From assembly GCF_900101015.1 (NCBI RefSeq), contig NZ_FNFZ01000009.1, positions 1 to 64,000 of the forward strand: a DNA stretch of 64,000 nucleotides, in the 5' to 3' direction. Below are positions 1 through 7,285 of the stretch, piece after piece. The first letter of the stretch is position 1. Every line of letters starts with the position of its first letter. Made by a program: the position numbers and the translations under genes. A model generated the notes under the pieces. That model ran no database searches and was not told where the DNA came from. It worked only from the letters and a program-made list of their open reading frames with translations. The DNA is from Sarcina sp. DSM 11001 (GTDB lineage Bacteria; Bacillota; Clostridia; Lachnospirales; Lachnospiraceae).

Positions 1-252
1 ACTCTTGCCTTTGAGGTAACCCATAAAGCTGGAGATACTGTATTTGGGTGGCAACTCGATGCAAAGGTGTACATGGTCAACGCAAACAGCCCCAGCGGTA
101 ATCTTGACCTTCTTGTATTCACACAGTGTCTTGATTATCTCCCGGACGTCTTGCTTGACTTTCCCATACATAACCTTTCTACGATATTTTGGAATAAAGA
201 CCACATGGTATTGGCATTTCCACCTCGTATGTGATAGACTTTGGTTGTCCAT
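1..252 (-). CDS. tnpA: IS200/IS605 family transposase TnpA (partial, runs off the window)
   Basis: The protein starts MDNQSLSHTRWKCQYHVVF and continues through IPKYRRKV to a DHVHL motif, the His-hydrophobic-His (HUH) metal site of single-strand Y1 transposases of the IS200/IS605 family. The gene begins at the ATG at 250-252, preceded by AAAGGAGG eight bases upstream, and runs leftward off the window after about 84 residues. The catalytic tyrosine helix is therefore not visible. No tnpB-like accessory gene is seen on this side, so the element could be IS200-like (tnpA only) or carry tnpB outside the window. Family assignment is secure; activity cannot be judged. Confidence 0.9.
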   Translation of the reverse strand, partial: MDNQSLSHTRWKCQYHVVFIPKYRRKVMYGKVKQDVREIIKTLCEYKKVKITAGAVCVDHVHLCIELPPKYSISSFMGYLKGKS

Positions 253-356
253 TTGGACCGCCTCCTTTGCTATATGATGTGGCTTGCGAGACCATCATCA
301 TTATAGCAAAGGAGGCTTTCTGCTGATCGTCACAACGCTACTGCTTATTCCATTCT

Positions 357-373
357 CCCCAGCATAGCTGGGG
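357..373. repeat. Subterminal hairpin at the IS200/IS605 element end
   Basis: CCCCAGC-ATA-GCTGGGG is a perfect 7-bp stem with a 3-base loop, about 105 bases upstream of the tnpA start. IS200/IS605 transposases recognise imperfect hairpins close to the element ends. This is the likely left-end recognition hairpin, with the element boundary a short way outside it, near 380-390. The exact cleavage site cannot be fixed from one end. Confidence 0.6.
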
Positions 374-389
374 GATTAGGACAGTTCAT

Positions 390-935
390 TTATGATGATT
401 TTCTATTTATAATGAAACGATCGATCAGTACATCCGCAGCGATTCCGGTCAGAATCCCGATGAGTATTCCTGCGAGGACATCCGTCGGGAAGTGGACATA
501 CAAATACAGTCTTGAAAAAGCGATCAGGGCAGCCAGGATCAGGGCCGGAATCCCCCAGCGCCGGTTGTGGCGGAAAATGATGACGGCTGCAGTGAATCCC
601 GCAACGGAATGTCCGGACGGGAATGAAAAGTCCCTGGGAATCCTGATCAGCATTTCCATCCCCTCGTTGATCCAGCAGGGCCGGGGCCGGGCAATTAACT
701 TTTTCAACCCCACTGACCAGAGAAGAAATCCGCCTGCAAGCCCCGCAAGCATTTTCATCCCGCAGCGCCGCCGGGGTTTCCACAAAAGGAACAGAATTGC
801 AAGCAGAATCCAGAACAAGCCGGCCTCGCCAAGAAAGGTGATCTTTGGCATGAGCCAGTCCAACCATGGTGTCCGCATATTCTGCTGTATCCAGTCAAGA
901 ATCTGAAAGTCGATCTGTTGTATAGCTTCAAACAT
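390..935 (-). CDS. PAP2 family membrane phosphatase
   Basis: This 181-residue membrane protein carries the three phosphatase motifs of the PAP2/haloperoxidase superfamily: KKLIARPRP (about 78-86), PSGHS (106-110) and SRLYLYVHFPTD (141-152). The two conserved histidines and the arginine are all present. Hydrophobic segments flank the motifs (about 37-52, 63-78, 112-122, 128-141 and 153-172), as expected for a lipid phosphatase with its active site at the membrane surface. Likely substrates are phosphatidic acid or undecaprenyl pyrophosphate; the sequence does not tell which. An AAAAGGG-type ribosome site precedes the ATG. It stands alone next to the IS200/IS605 end. Confidence 0.9.
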   Translation of the reverse strand: MFEAIQQIDFQILDWIQQNMRTPWLDWLMPKITFLGEAGLFWILLAILFLLWKPRRRCGMKMLAGLAGGFLLWSVGLKKLIARPRPCWINEGMEMLIRIPRDFSFPSGHSVAGFTAAVIIFRHNRRWGIPALILAALIAFSRLYLYVHFPTDVLAGILIGILTGIAADVLIDRFIINRKSS

Positions 936-1386
936 AATACCCTTTTTTTCTCCTGTTCATCACATTAAGATATTCATTCCATGTCGAATGTTCTTTCGCG
1001 AGCGAAAAAATTCTGTTATCAGACAAACATAAGCATCATAAAAGACTTTGCCGGATTAATCAACATCTTTTTCTTTCCGATGCATGCAAGGTCTCTCCCC
1101 ACGTCTTTCCTTGTCTGCAGACTCTCCTGACATGCACTCCTTTTGAAACCATAGCAGGCAAAACTTGAATCTACATTGAAAAGCGCAGAAAAACAGATCT
1201 TTTTCAGCAGATTCTATACGGCCTGGTCTGTACGTCTGGTATATATCCACTATTTTAATTGAAAACACACTGTTTCCTGTTGTATATTTACCCTGTTATA
1301 TTTTTCCCCCTTATATTCACCCTGTAAGGTATCAATTGATGTGGCCTGCTGAAAATCCGGGGCCGCATTGTGAAAGGATCTGCTTA
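936..1386. other. Intergenic region with a short degenerate tandem repeat
   Basis: No convincing gene is seen. At about 1279-1326 the motif TATATT(T/C)ACCCTGT recurs roughly three times with a 15-17-base period, directly upstream of the AEC transporter. A small TTTCGC-GA-GCGAAA hairpin lies at 994-1007. A 70-codon minus-strand frame at 1056-1268 has no family resemblance or ribosome site and was not called. Confidence 0.5.
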
Positions 1387-2322
1387 ATGAATACAAGTCT
1401 GCTCCTGATGAATAAGCTGTTCTCCATGATGCTTATCGCGGCAGTCGGCTTTACAACAGTCCGCACCGGCCTTCTGGATGCAGAGGACAGCAAGCGGGTA
1501 GCGAAGCTTTCGCTTTACGCTCTGGGTCCCTGCCTGATCATCTCGGCTCTGCAGGTGGAGCTCACTCCGGAGCGGCTGCATGGCTACATCGCCGCCCTGG
1601 TCTTTTCCCTCCTGGTGCAGACTGGCTTTATCGGCCTGGGAAGCCTCCTCCGCAGGCTGGGTTTTATCAATGTCGTTGAGGAAATGTCCGTCATTTACAC
1701 CAACTGCGGAAACCTCATTCTCCCGATCATCAGTATGACAATGGGACCGGAAATGGTATTTTACGGCAGTGCCTACCAGCTCACCTTCAACCTGCTGTTC
1801 TGGACACATTGTAACACACAGATGAGGGGCGACAGCAGAATCATCTGGAAAGATGTCCTCCGCAATCCCAATGTGATCGCCTTTCTGATCGGGATCTTCC
1901 TCCTGCTGACCGGGATCCCTCTTCCGGGCCCGGTCGGGACGGCCGTGGATATGATGGCAAGCGCGATCGGTGCCGTCTCCATGCTTGTGATCGGCATGTC
2001 GCTGGCCGGAGGAAGCCTGAAAGAGATCATGACTTTCCGGAGGGCTTATCCCATCCTATTGATCCGCCTGATCATCTTCCCGCTTCTCGCTTTAGGTGTC
2101 CTGTACGTCAGCGGTTTTCTACCGCGCCATCCGGAATTTATCCCTGTCCTGCGCATCTCTTTTCTGGCCATTGCCGCGCCTCCCGCGGCCAATGTGCCCC
2201 AGCTTGCCGCTCTCTATGACAGAGATCCGGTTCCTGCAGGCATTTACAATATGCTTGGCAATTTGTTCTGTATCCTCACCATACCGCTGATCGACCTGGC
2301 TTTTTCCACTTTGTTCCTGTAA
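1387..2322 (+). CDS. AEC family (auxin efflux carrier-like) transporter
   Basis: A 311-residue, very hydrophobic protein with the two-bundle organisation of the AEC/BASS-type carriers. About ten membrane segments are visible, and the conserved small-polar stretch NCGNLILPI lies in the first half. The second half has the related pattern AIAAPPAANVPQLAALY. AEC proteins export or import organic acids or amino acids; the substrate cannot be read from the sequence. The ATG at 1387 is preferred because GAAAGGA sits nine bases upstream. A TTG at 1336 would add 17 residues that look non-native (MMWPAENPGPHCERICL). It is monocistronic. Confidence 0.88.
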   Translation: MNTSLLLMNKLFSMMLIAAVGFTTVRTGLLDAEDSKRVAKLSLYALGPCLIISALQVELTPERLHGYIAALVFSLLVQTGFIGLGSLLRRLGFINVVEEMSVIYTNCGNLILPIISMTMGPEMVFYGSAYQLTFNLLFWTHCNTQMRGDSRIIWKDVLRNPNVIAFLIGIFLLLTGIPLPGPVGTAVDMMASAIGAVSMLVIGMSLAGGSLKEIMTFRRAYPILLIRLIIFPLLALGVLYVSGFLPRHPEFIPVLRISFLAIAAPPAANVPQLAALYDRDPVPAGIYNMLGNLFCILTIPLIDLAFSTLFL

Positions 2323-2360
2323 CGCCGGTCTAAAGTCAAGGATACTGCGCGATGCAGATC

Positions 2361-2465
2361 CAAGACTCGCTCGCAAGTCTTACACCCCGCGTGAGGTTTT
2401 CCCTTTTACGCGTGTATTCCATGTATGAAAACATGGGGATTTTTCTCGATGAAGAATATAATATT
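2361..2465. repeat. Dispersed palindromic repeat, long copy 1
   Basis: The block starts with the palindrome AAGACTCGC-TC-GCAAGTCTT (2362-2381). It is followed by CCCTTTTACGCGTGTATTCC, a CCATGT-ATGAAA-ACATGG hairpin and GGGATT...CGATGAAGAAT. Essentially the same roughly 95-base block recurs at 58489-58585. The palindromic head alone recurs at 8934-8955 and 48575-48597. It has no coding potential and lies just after the AEC gene stop. Confidence 0.75.
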
Positions 2466-2499
2466 CCTCGATGAAGGATATAAATGAAGAATATAAATA

Positions 2500-2548
2500 G
2501 AAAGAGGCCTCTTTTTCCGCCGAGATCAGCGTTAAAGAGGTCTCTTTC
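2500..2548 (-). terminator. Terminator-like hairpin downstream of the cytidylate-kinase-like gene
   Basis: GAAAGAGGCCTCTTT (2500-2514) pairs with AAAGAGGTCTCTTTC (2534-2548) with one mismatch. Read on the minus strand it lies about 100 bases past the stop of the 2649-3242 gene. It could also close the AEC transcript from the other side. Confidence 0.5.
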
Positions 2549-2648
2549 GTTATGCTGTTGAATAGTCACATTATGCTATTGAATAATCACTGCCGTAAAC
2601 CAGCTGCCCTGAACTCATCGGCGCCTGTCTCTGTTATGCAGGAGTCCG

Positions 2649-3242
2649 TCACCCGTTGCAGAGTTCCTTGTATTTCTTGATGATGTCTACAATGATGTAG
2701 GCAATATCGTTCTCAGATGTATCGTAATACAGGTCGTAGGATTCGGGCACCCCCCACTTTCTTCCGGTGTGCTTCTCATAATATGCCTTCCGGGAGCTGT
2801 CCTTGCGTTCTGTCAGCTCGGCACATTCTTCTTTTGAAAACCCCTGGAGGCGGCAGGTTCTGGCGATCCGTTGGGACAGAGGGGCAGCGATAAAAATGCT
2901 CAGCACTTTGTAGCCTGCTTTGCGCAGCGCTTCGTCCGCGCACCGCCCGACAAAAAGCGCCCCCTCTTTTTCCGCCAGCTGGCAGATCACTTCCTGCTGA
3001 AGCTGGAACACAGTTTCCTCCAGTGTATCCTCGACCTCCGCGTTCTTGTCAAAGGAAAAGGGATTCTGGATCATCTCGTCCATTTCGCGGATGTGCTCCA
3101 CATGGAGATCGCCTCTCTGGGCAGCAAGCAGAATCAGTTCATTATCATAATAAGACAAGCCGAGACGGTTTGCGAGATACTCGCCGATTTTGTGTCCTCC
3201 GCTGCCAAACTGTCTGCCGATCGTAATCATGACCTTCTCCAT
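2649..3242 (-). CDS. Cytidylate kinase-like family protein
   Basis: A 197-residue P-loop protein. The N-terminus MEKVMITIGRQFGSGG holds a variant nucleotide-binding loop (GRQFGSGG, residues 9-16) typical of the cytidylate-kinase-like family found in Clostridia, which is distinct from housekeeping Cmk. Further marks are ALFVGRCADEAL, FIAAPLSQRIAR and a C-terminal YDLYYDTSE segment. AAAGGAGG five bases before the ATG at 3240-3242 fixes the start; a longer upstream frame has no such site. It follows trxB by 69 bases and probably shares its transcript. The true substrate is unknown. Confidence 0.85.
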   Translation of the reverse strand: MEKVMITIGRQFGSGGHKIGEYLANRLGLSYYDNELILLAAQRGDLHVEHIREMDEMIQNPFSFDKNAEVEDTLEETVFQLQQEVICQLAEKEGALFVGRCADEALRKAGYKVLSIFIAAPLSQRIARTCRLQGFSKEECAELTERKDSSRKAYYEKHTGRKWGVPESYDLYYDTSENDIAYIIVDIIKKYKELCNG

Positions 3243-3311
3243 CTTGTCCTCCTTTTCAGCTGTCATAAGGCGCATTTTTCTTTACTGAGGTTTCGGGTCT
3301 GGCTCACTGCT

Positions 3312-4247
3312 TTAATCATTTTCCAGCAGATAGCGCTGCACACTTGTCACGGCATTGGCCCCGTCCGCGACGGCGGTGACTACCTGACGGAGCTGTTTGG
3401 CGCGCACATCCCCCGCGGCAAATACGCCGGGGATACTGGTCTCGCAGTCTTCGCCGGCTACAATATAACCGCCGGCATTGGTCTTGATCCCGGTCCCGAC
3501 AAAGCCGGAGCGGGGTGTGATCCCGACTGCAATGAAGACACCGTCAGTGTCGATCACGCGCTCGGAGCCATCGTTTTTATTGACTGCAGTGACAGAAGAA
3601 ACCTTACCTTTGTTCCCGGACTCCGGACTGCCCTCATTGATGGACTTGAGGTTGGAATCCCAGACCATTTCAACGTTGGGCAGGGCAAACAGAGCCGTCT
3701 GCAGCGTCTTCACGGCGCGGAGCTCGTCACGGCGGTGCACCACATAGACTTTCTCACAGCCCCGGGCAAGGAAAATGGCATCTTCAACGGCAACATCTCC
3801 GCCGCCTACGACAACTGTGGTCTTTCCCCGGTAAAAAGCGCCGTCACAAGTGGCGCAGTAGGACACGCCCCGGCCCGCCAGGGCTTCTTCTCCCGGGACC
3901 CCCAGATGACTGTGGGCGGCGCCGGAGGCGATGATGACCGCTCTGGCTTCAAAGGTACCCTCGTCCGTTATGACCTTTTTGATCTTTCCTTCGAGATCCA
4001 GACCTTCCACAGAGGCATTGATCACCTCCGCGCCGAGCTTCTCCGCGTGATCCGCCATTCTCTGGGCGAGATCCATCCCCGACAGTCCCGGCAGTCCCGG
4101 ATAATTATCGATCTCGTAGGTATCGATGATCTGTCCCCCGTTGACAAAATTCTCCTCGATCAGGATATAATCGAGTTCAGCCCGGGAAGCATAGATCGCG
4201 GCAGAAAGACCTGCAGGTCCCGCGCCGATAATGATCAGATCATGCAT
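3312..4247 (-). CDS. trxB: Thioredoxin reductase
   Basis: This 311-residue flavoprotein has the usual TrxB architecture. An FAD-binding GAGPAG lies at about 8-13 and the redox-active CATC at 131-134. An NADPH-binding VVVGGGDVAVEDA stretch lies at about 145-157, with HRRDELRA after it for phosphate recognition, and the C-terminal FAD motif FAAGDVRAKQLRQV follows. It transfers electrons from NADPH to thioredoxin. The gene lies 37 bases after trxA on the same strand, so reductase and substrate are almost certainly co-transcribed from the promoter near 4.95 kb. Length and motifs are canonical. Confidence 0.97.
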   Translation of the reverse strand: MHDLIIIGAGPAGLSAAIYASRAELDYILIEENFVNGGQIIDTYEIDNYPGLPGLSGMDLAQRMADHAEKLGAEVINASVEGLDLEGKIKKVITDEGTFEARAVIIASGAAHSHLGVPGEEALAGRGVSYCATCDGAFYRGKTTVVVGGGDVAVEDAIFLARGCEKVYVVHRRDELRAVKTLQTALFALPNVEMVWDSNLKSINEGSPESGNKGKVSSVTAVNKNDGSERVIDTDGVFIAVGITPRSGFVGTGIKTNAGGYIVAGEDCETSIPGVFAAGDVRAKQLRQVVTAVADGANAVTSVQRYLLEND

Positions 4248-4284
4248 AATACACTCCTCTCAGATATGTTTCGGAACTGTTTCG

Positions 4285-4602
4285 TCACGCATTAGCCTCA
4301 AACTTCTGCTTCATAGCAGGCTTCGGCACTGCCCCGATCACTTCGTCGACGACCTGTCCGCCCTTGAAAAACTTCATGTTCGGGATGCTCATGACGCCAT
4401 ACTTCATAGCCAGCTCTGAATTCTCATCCACATTGATCTTGCCGACCTTGATCTTTCCCTCATATTCGTCCGCCAGCTTGTCGATCACAGGGGACATCAT
4501 CTTGCAGGGACCGCACCAGTCCGCATAAAAATCAACAAATACAGGGATAGAACTGTTCAGAACCTCTGCCTCAAAATTTTCAGCTGTAAATGTGTAAACC
4601 AT
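4285..4602 (-). CDS. trxA: Thioredoxin
   Basis: A 105-residue classical thioredoxin: VFVDFYADWCGPCK places the WCGPCK active site at residues 29-34, and the cis-proline loop is seen as GVMSIPN (about 69-75). It is a cytosolic dithiol donor for reductases and is recycled by the TrxB encoded just downstream. The start has a GAAAGGATTGG-type ribosome site. It is the first gene of the trxA-trxB-kinase-like operon. The leader carries an unusual degenerate repeat tract and a promoter with a perfect dyad. Confidence 0.97.
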   Translation of the reverse strand: MVYTFTAENFEAEVLNSSIPVFVDFYADWCGPCKMMSPVIDKLADEYEGKIKVGKINVDENSELAMKYGVMSIPNMKFFKGGQVVDEVIGAVPKPAMKQKFEANA

Positions 4603-4621
4603 TTTTCACCAATCCTTTCTT

Positions 4622-4795
4622 GAATCGTAATCATTACATCTTAGTTGTGAATCATAATTGTTGAATCATAATTGTTGGATCGTAACCACTGCATCGTAAT
4701 TGTGAATCGCAATTATTGGATTGAAATTGTTGCATCGTAAATGTTGAATCGTAACCGCTGCATCGTAACTATTGAATCGCGATTGTTGATAACAT
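4622..4795. repeat. Degenerate tandem repeat upstream of trxA
   Basis: About ten to eleven copies of a 14-16-base unit of the form TTGAATCGTAAT(T)G occupy the trxA leader, with variants such as TGCATCGTAAC and TGGATCGTAACC. On the transcribed strand this gives repeated AATTACGATTCAACA. The array lies between the promoter and the start codon, so it is probably transcribed as 5' leader RNA. Confidence 0.8.
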
Positions 4796-4923
4796 AAAAC
4801 AGAGAGCATAAAACAAAAGCCAGATAATTCAACCGCCAATACTGTTGTCATTGTCTCTGACAGCGGGCCCCCTGCCGGTCTTTTGCAGACCGGACACAAA
4901 ATCCCGCCGGTTATCTTAAACGC

Positions 4924-4972
4924 AATTAAATTGTTTACAATTTAATTATACATATCCGCCTCTGTTTGTCAA
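4924..4972 (-). promoter_or_regulatory. trxA promoter with an overlapping perfect dyad (candidate operator)
   Basis: Read on the minus strand, TTGACA (4967-4972) is followed after 16 bases by TATAAT (4945-4950), a near-consensus sigma-A promoter for the trx operon. Overlapping the -10 and covering the likely start is AATTAAATTGT-TT-ACAATTTAATT (4924-4947), a perfect inverted repeat with 11-bp arms. Its position suggests a repressor operator; the binding protein is unknown. Transcription would give a leader of about 330 bases containing the tandem array. Confidence 0.7.
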
Positions 4973-5255
4973 CAACCGTTTTCCGGTCAGAGGCTTCCCT
5001 CCTGCACCGCTGTTATATTTCTTTATATATATTGTATCTTTTTTCTCTTCTGCGGTAAACAGGAAGTAGTCCGGAAAAATAACATGCGGGAATACCGGTT
5101 ACTTTTATGACCGGCAAAGGCAGTTTAAAGTTTTTTATATAAATCGTTCCATATGGTTTACAAACCTGTTACAATATGGATATGTGTGAAAATTTCGCAC
5201 GCGCCAAATCACTGTAAGATCGGAACTGTCGGTCATATATTCAGGAGGGAGAATT

Positions 5256-7088
5256 GTGGGAATATCAGACGTAATTGCTCTTTTATGCGGAGTTGCCATG
5301 TTTCTGTTCGGCATGTCTCTGATGGGAGACGGCCTCAAGAAGCTCTCCGGCGATAAGCTGGAACCTATCCTCTACAAGCTTTCCGGTACGCCCCTTCGCG
5401 GAGTGCTGCTGGGCACCGGGGTCACGGCAGTGATCCAGTCCTCGTCAGCCACCGCCGTCATGATCGTCGGCTTTGTCAGTGCAGGCATGATGAAAGTGGC
5501 ACAGGGAATCAGTGTCATTCTGGGAGCGATCCTGGGAACAAGTATCACCGGCTGGGTGATCTGCCTTAGCTATCTCGATTCCGGGAGCGGACTCGCGGAG
5601 CTCCTTTCCACCGCAACACTGACAGGAATCGTTGCAGTGATCGGAATCCTGATGCGCATGACAGCAAAGAAGCCGTCCGGCCGCCATGTTGGGGACATCC
5701 TGATGGGATTCGTTGTCCTGATGAGAGGCATGAGCATGATGAGCGGCTCTGTGAGCGGCCTTGGCAGCGACCCCCGTTTTGTCTCCGCCCTCACTACCAT
5801 GTCCAACCCTGTACTGGGTATTCTCATCGGAGCACTGTTCACAGCCGTCCTGCAGTCCGCCTCCGCAGGTGTTGGTATTTTGCAGGCCCTGTCCGTTACA
5901 GGCGCCATCCAGCTTGAACAGGCCGTTCCCATTCTCCTGGGAATTTCTATCGGTGCCGCAGCGCCTGTCATGCTCACAGCACTCGGCGCCAATACGAACG
6001 GCAAACGTGTGGCAGCCGTTTATCCGATCGCGACCATACTGGGTACCATCGTCGTCTCCGCTGTGTTTTACACCGCGAATGCGATCCTGCACTTCCCGTT
6101 TATGACCAACGTCATGAATCCTTTTTCCATAGCAGGTGTCAATTCCATCATACGTCTTTTCATGGTCATCCTGCTCTTTCCCTTCGTGAACCTCATTCAC
6201 ACTCTTGTCCAGAATCTGGTCAAAGAGAAAAAGGACGAAAATGAGATCCCCGCTGTCCATCTGGAAGAGATGCTGCTCAAACATCCTGCCATGGCTTTGG
6301 AGCAGTGCCGTATCACCATCAATGAAATGGCCACTCACACGCGGAGAAGCGTAATGCTTGCCCTGGAAATGGTCCGGCATCCTGAAATCGATCATATAGA
6401 AGAGATCAGGAAGCTGGAACAGGCGATGGACGATTATCAGGACGCACTCGGGACCTATCTCGTCAAGCTGACAGGACAGGAAATGACGATCGAACAGCAG
6501 GAATACGTCTCAAAATACCTGCACACCATCTCGGACCTTGAGCTCATTTCGGACCAGGCTCTGGTCATCGCCATCGGATGTGAGAAGGCCCGCGAAAAAT
6601 TCGGAAGCTTTTCCGGCGACGCAGGCCACGAGCTGGAAGTCATGGCCTCCGCTGTGGAAAAGGCTGTCGATCTTGCCACACAGGCCTTTACAGACAACGA
6701 TCTGAGTATTGCCGAGCGGATCGAGCCTCTTGAGGAGCTCATCGACAACCTCTGCGATACCATGAAGCTCAATCATGTGGACCGCCTGCAGAAAAAGGTC
6801 TGCACGATCGCCCAGGGCTTTGTCTTTAACGATATCATCAGCGGCTGTGAGCGTATATCCGACCACTGCTCCAATATCGCCATTGCCATGATCGTCCTGG
6901 GACATGATTCCTATGATATGCACGAATACCTCACAAACCTGCACGAGGAACGCAGCTCTGTCTATGAGCATTATTATGAGGAATACAAGAAGGAATTCGA
7001 TATCAGCGTCGTGTCCTCCATAGACAGATCCGCCGCTCCTTTCGTCGAAGCATCCTCCACGGGATTCGGATACGCCCCCGTCGAATAA
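5256..7088 (+). CDS. Na/Pi cotransporter family protein with PhoU-like C-terminal domain
   Basis: A 610-residue protein. The first half (about 1-320) has the paired Na+/Pi cotransporter repeats with the hallmark QSSSAT (61-66) and its partner QSASAG in the second repeat, spread over eight or so membrane segments. From about 340 to 570 a helical PhoU-like domain follows, with the characteristic spaced acidic residues (QEYVSKYLHTISDLELISD; NDIISGCERISDHCSNIA). The protein probably imports phosphate using sodium, with PhoU-like regulation in cis. The start is GTG at 5256, chosen because AGGAGGG lies seven bases before it. A strong terminator follows the gene, so it is monocistronic. Confidence 0.92.
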   Translation: MGISDVIALLCGVAMFLFGMSLMGDGLKKLSGDKLEPILYKLSGTPLRGVLLGTGVTAVIQSSSATAVMIVGFVSAGMMKVAQGISVILGAILGTSITGWVICLSYLDSGSGLAELLSTATLTGIVAVIGILMRMTAKKPSGRHVGDILMGFVVLMRGMSMMSGSVSGLGSDPRFVSALTTMSNPVLGILIGALFTAVLQSASAGVGILQALSVTGAIQLEQAVPILLGISIGAAAPVMLTALGANTNGKRVAAVYPIATILGTIVVSAVFYTANAILHFPFMTNVMNPFSIAGVNSIIRLFMVILLFPFVNLIHTLVQNLVKEKKDENEIPAVHLEEMLLKHPAMALEQCRITINEMATHTRRSVMLALEMVRHPEIDHIEEIRKLEQAMDDYQDALGTYLVKLTGQEMTIEQQEYVSKYLHTISDLELISDQALVIAIGCEKAREKFGSFSGDAGHELEVMASAVEKAVDLATQAFTDNDLSIAERIEPLEELIDNLCDTMKLNHVDRLQKKVCTIAQGFVFNDIISGCERISDHCSNIAIAMIVLGHDSYDMHEYLTNLHEERSSVYEHYYEEYKKEFDISVVSSIDRSAAPFVEASSTGFGYAPVE

Positions 7089-7144
7089 AGCGGATAAGAT
7101 TTCGACACCGACAGGTTATTTCAGTCAATAGTTCAGTTTATAAA

Positions 7145-7187
7145 GGCCATGCTCACCGGAAACATGATCCGGCCGGCATGGCCTTTT
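7145..7187 (+). terminator. Rho-independent terminator after the Na/Pi cotransporter
   Basis: GGCCATGC (7145-7152) pairs with GCATGGCC (7176-7183), with an inner CCGG/CCGG pairing. The run TTTT follows. Confidence 0.8.
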
Positions 7188-7285
7188 GCAGCCCTGCCGG
7201 ATTCATGCTATAATGCAGATTACTGTGTTGCACTCTGTACAAACTCTCTGCCCTCCCATGCACGGGAACGGCGCTGAACACTGTT

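Noticed and set aside
1056-1268. 70-codon minus-strand frame
   Set aside because: No ribosome site, no family resemblance and biased composition.
2871-4295. 474-codon plus-strand frame
   Set aside because: Lies antisense to the kinase-like gene, trxB and the end of trxA, which have clear motifs; no independent support.
4666-4899. Minus-strand frame upstream of trxA
   Set aside because: Its repeated IQHLRCNN/HNYDAVVTIQQL-like words are translation of the tandem DNA repeat.
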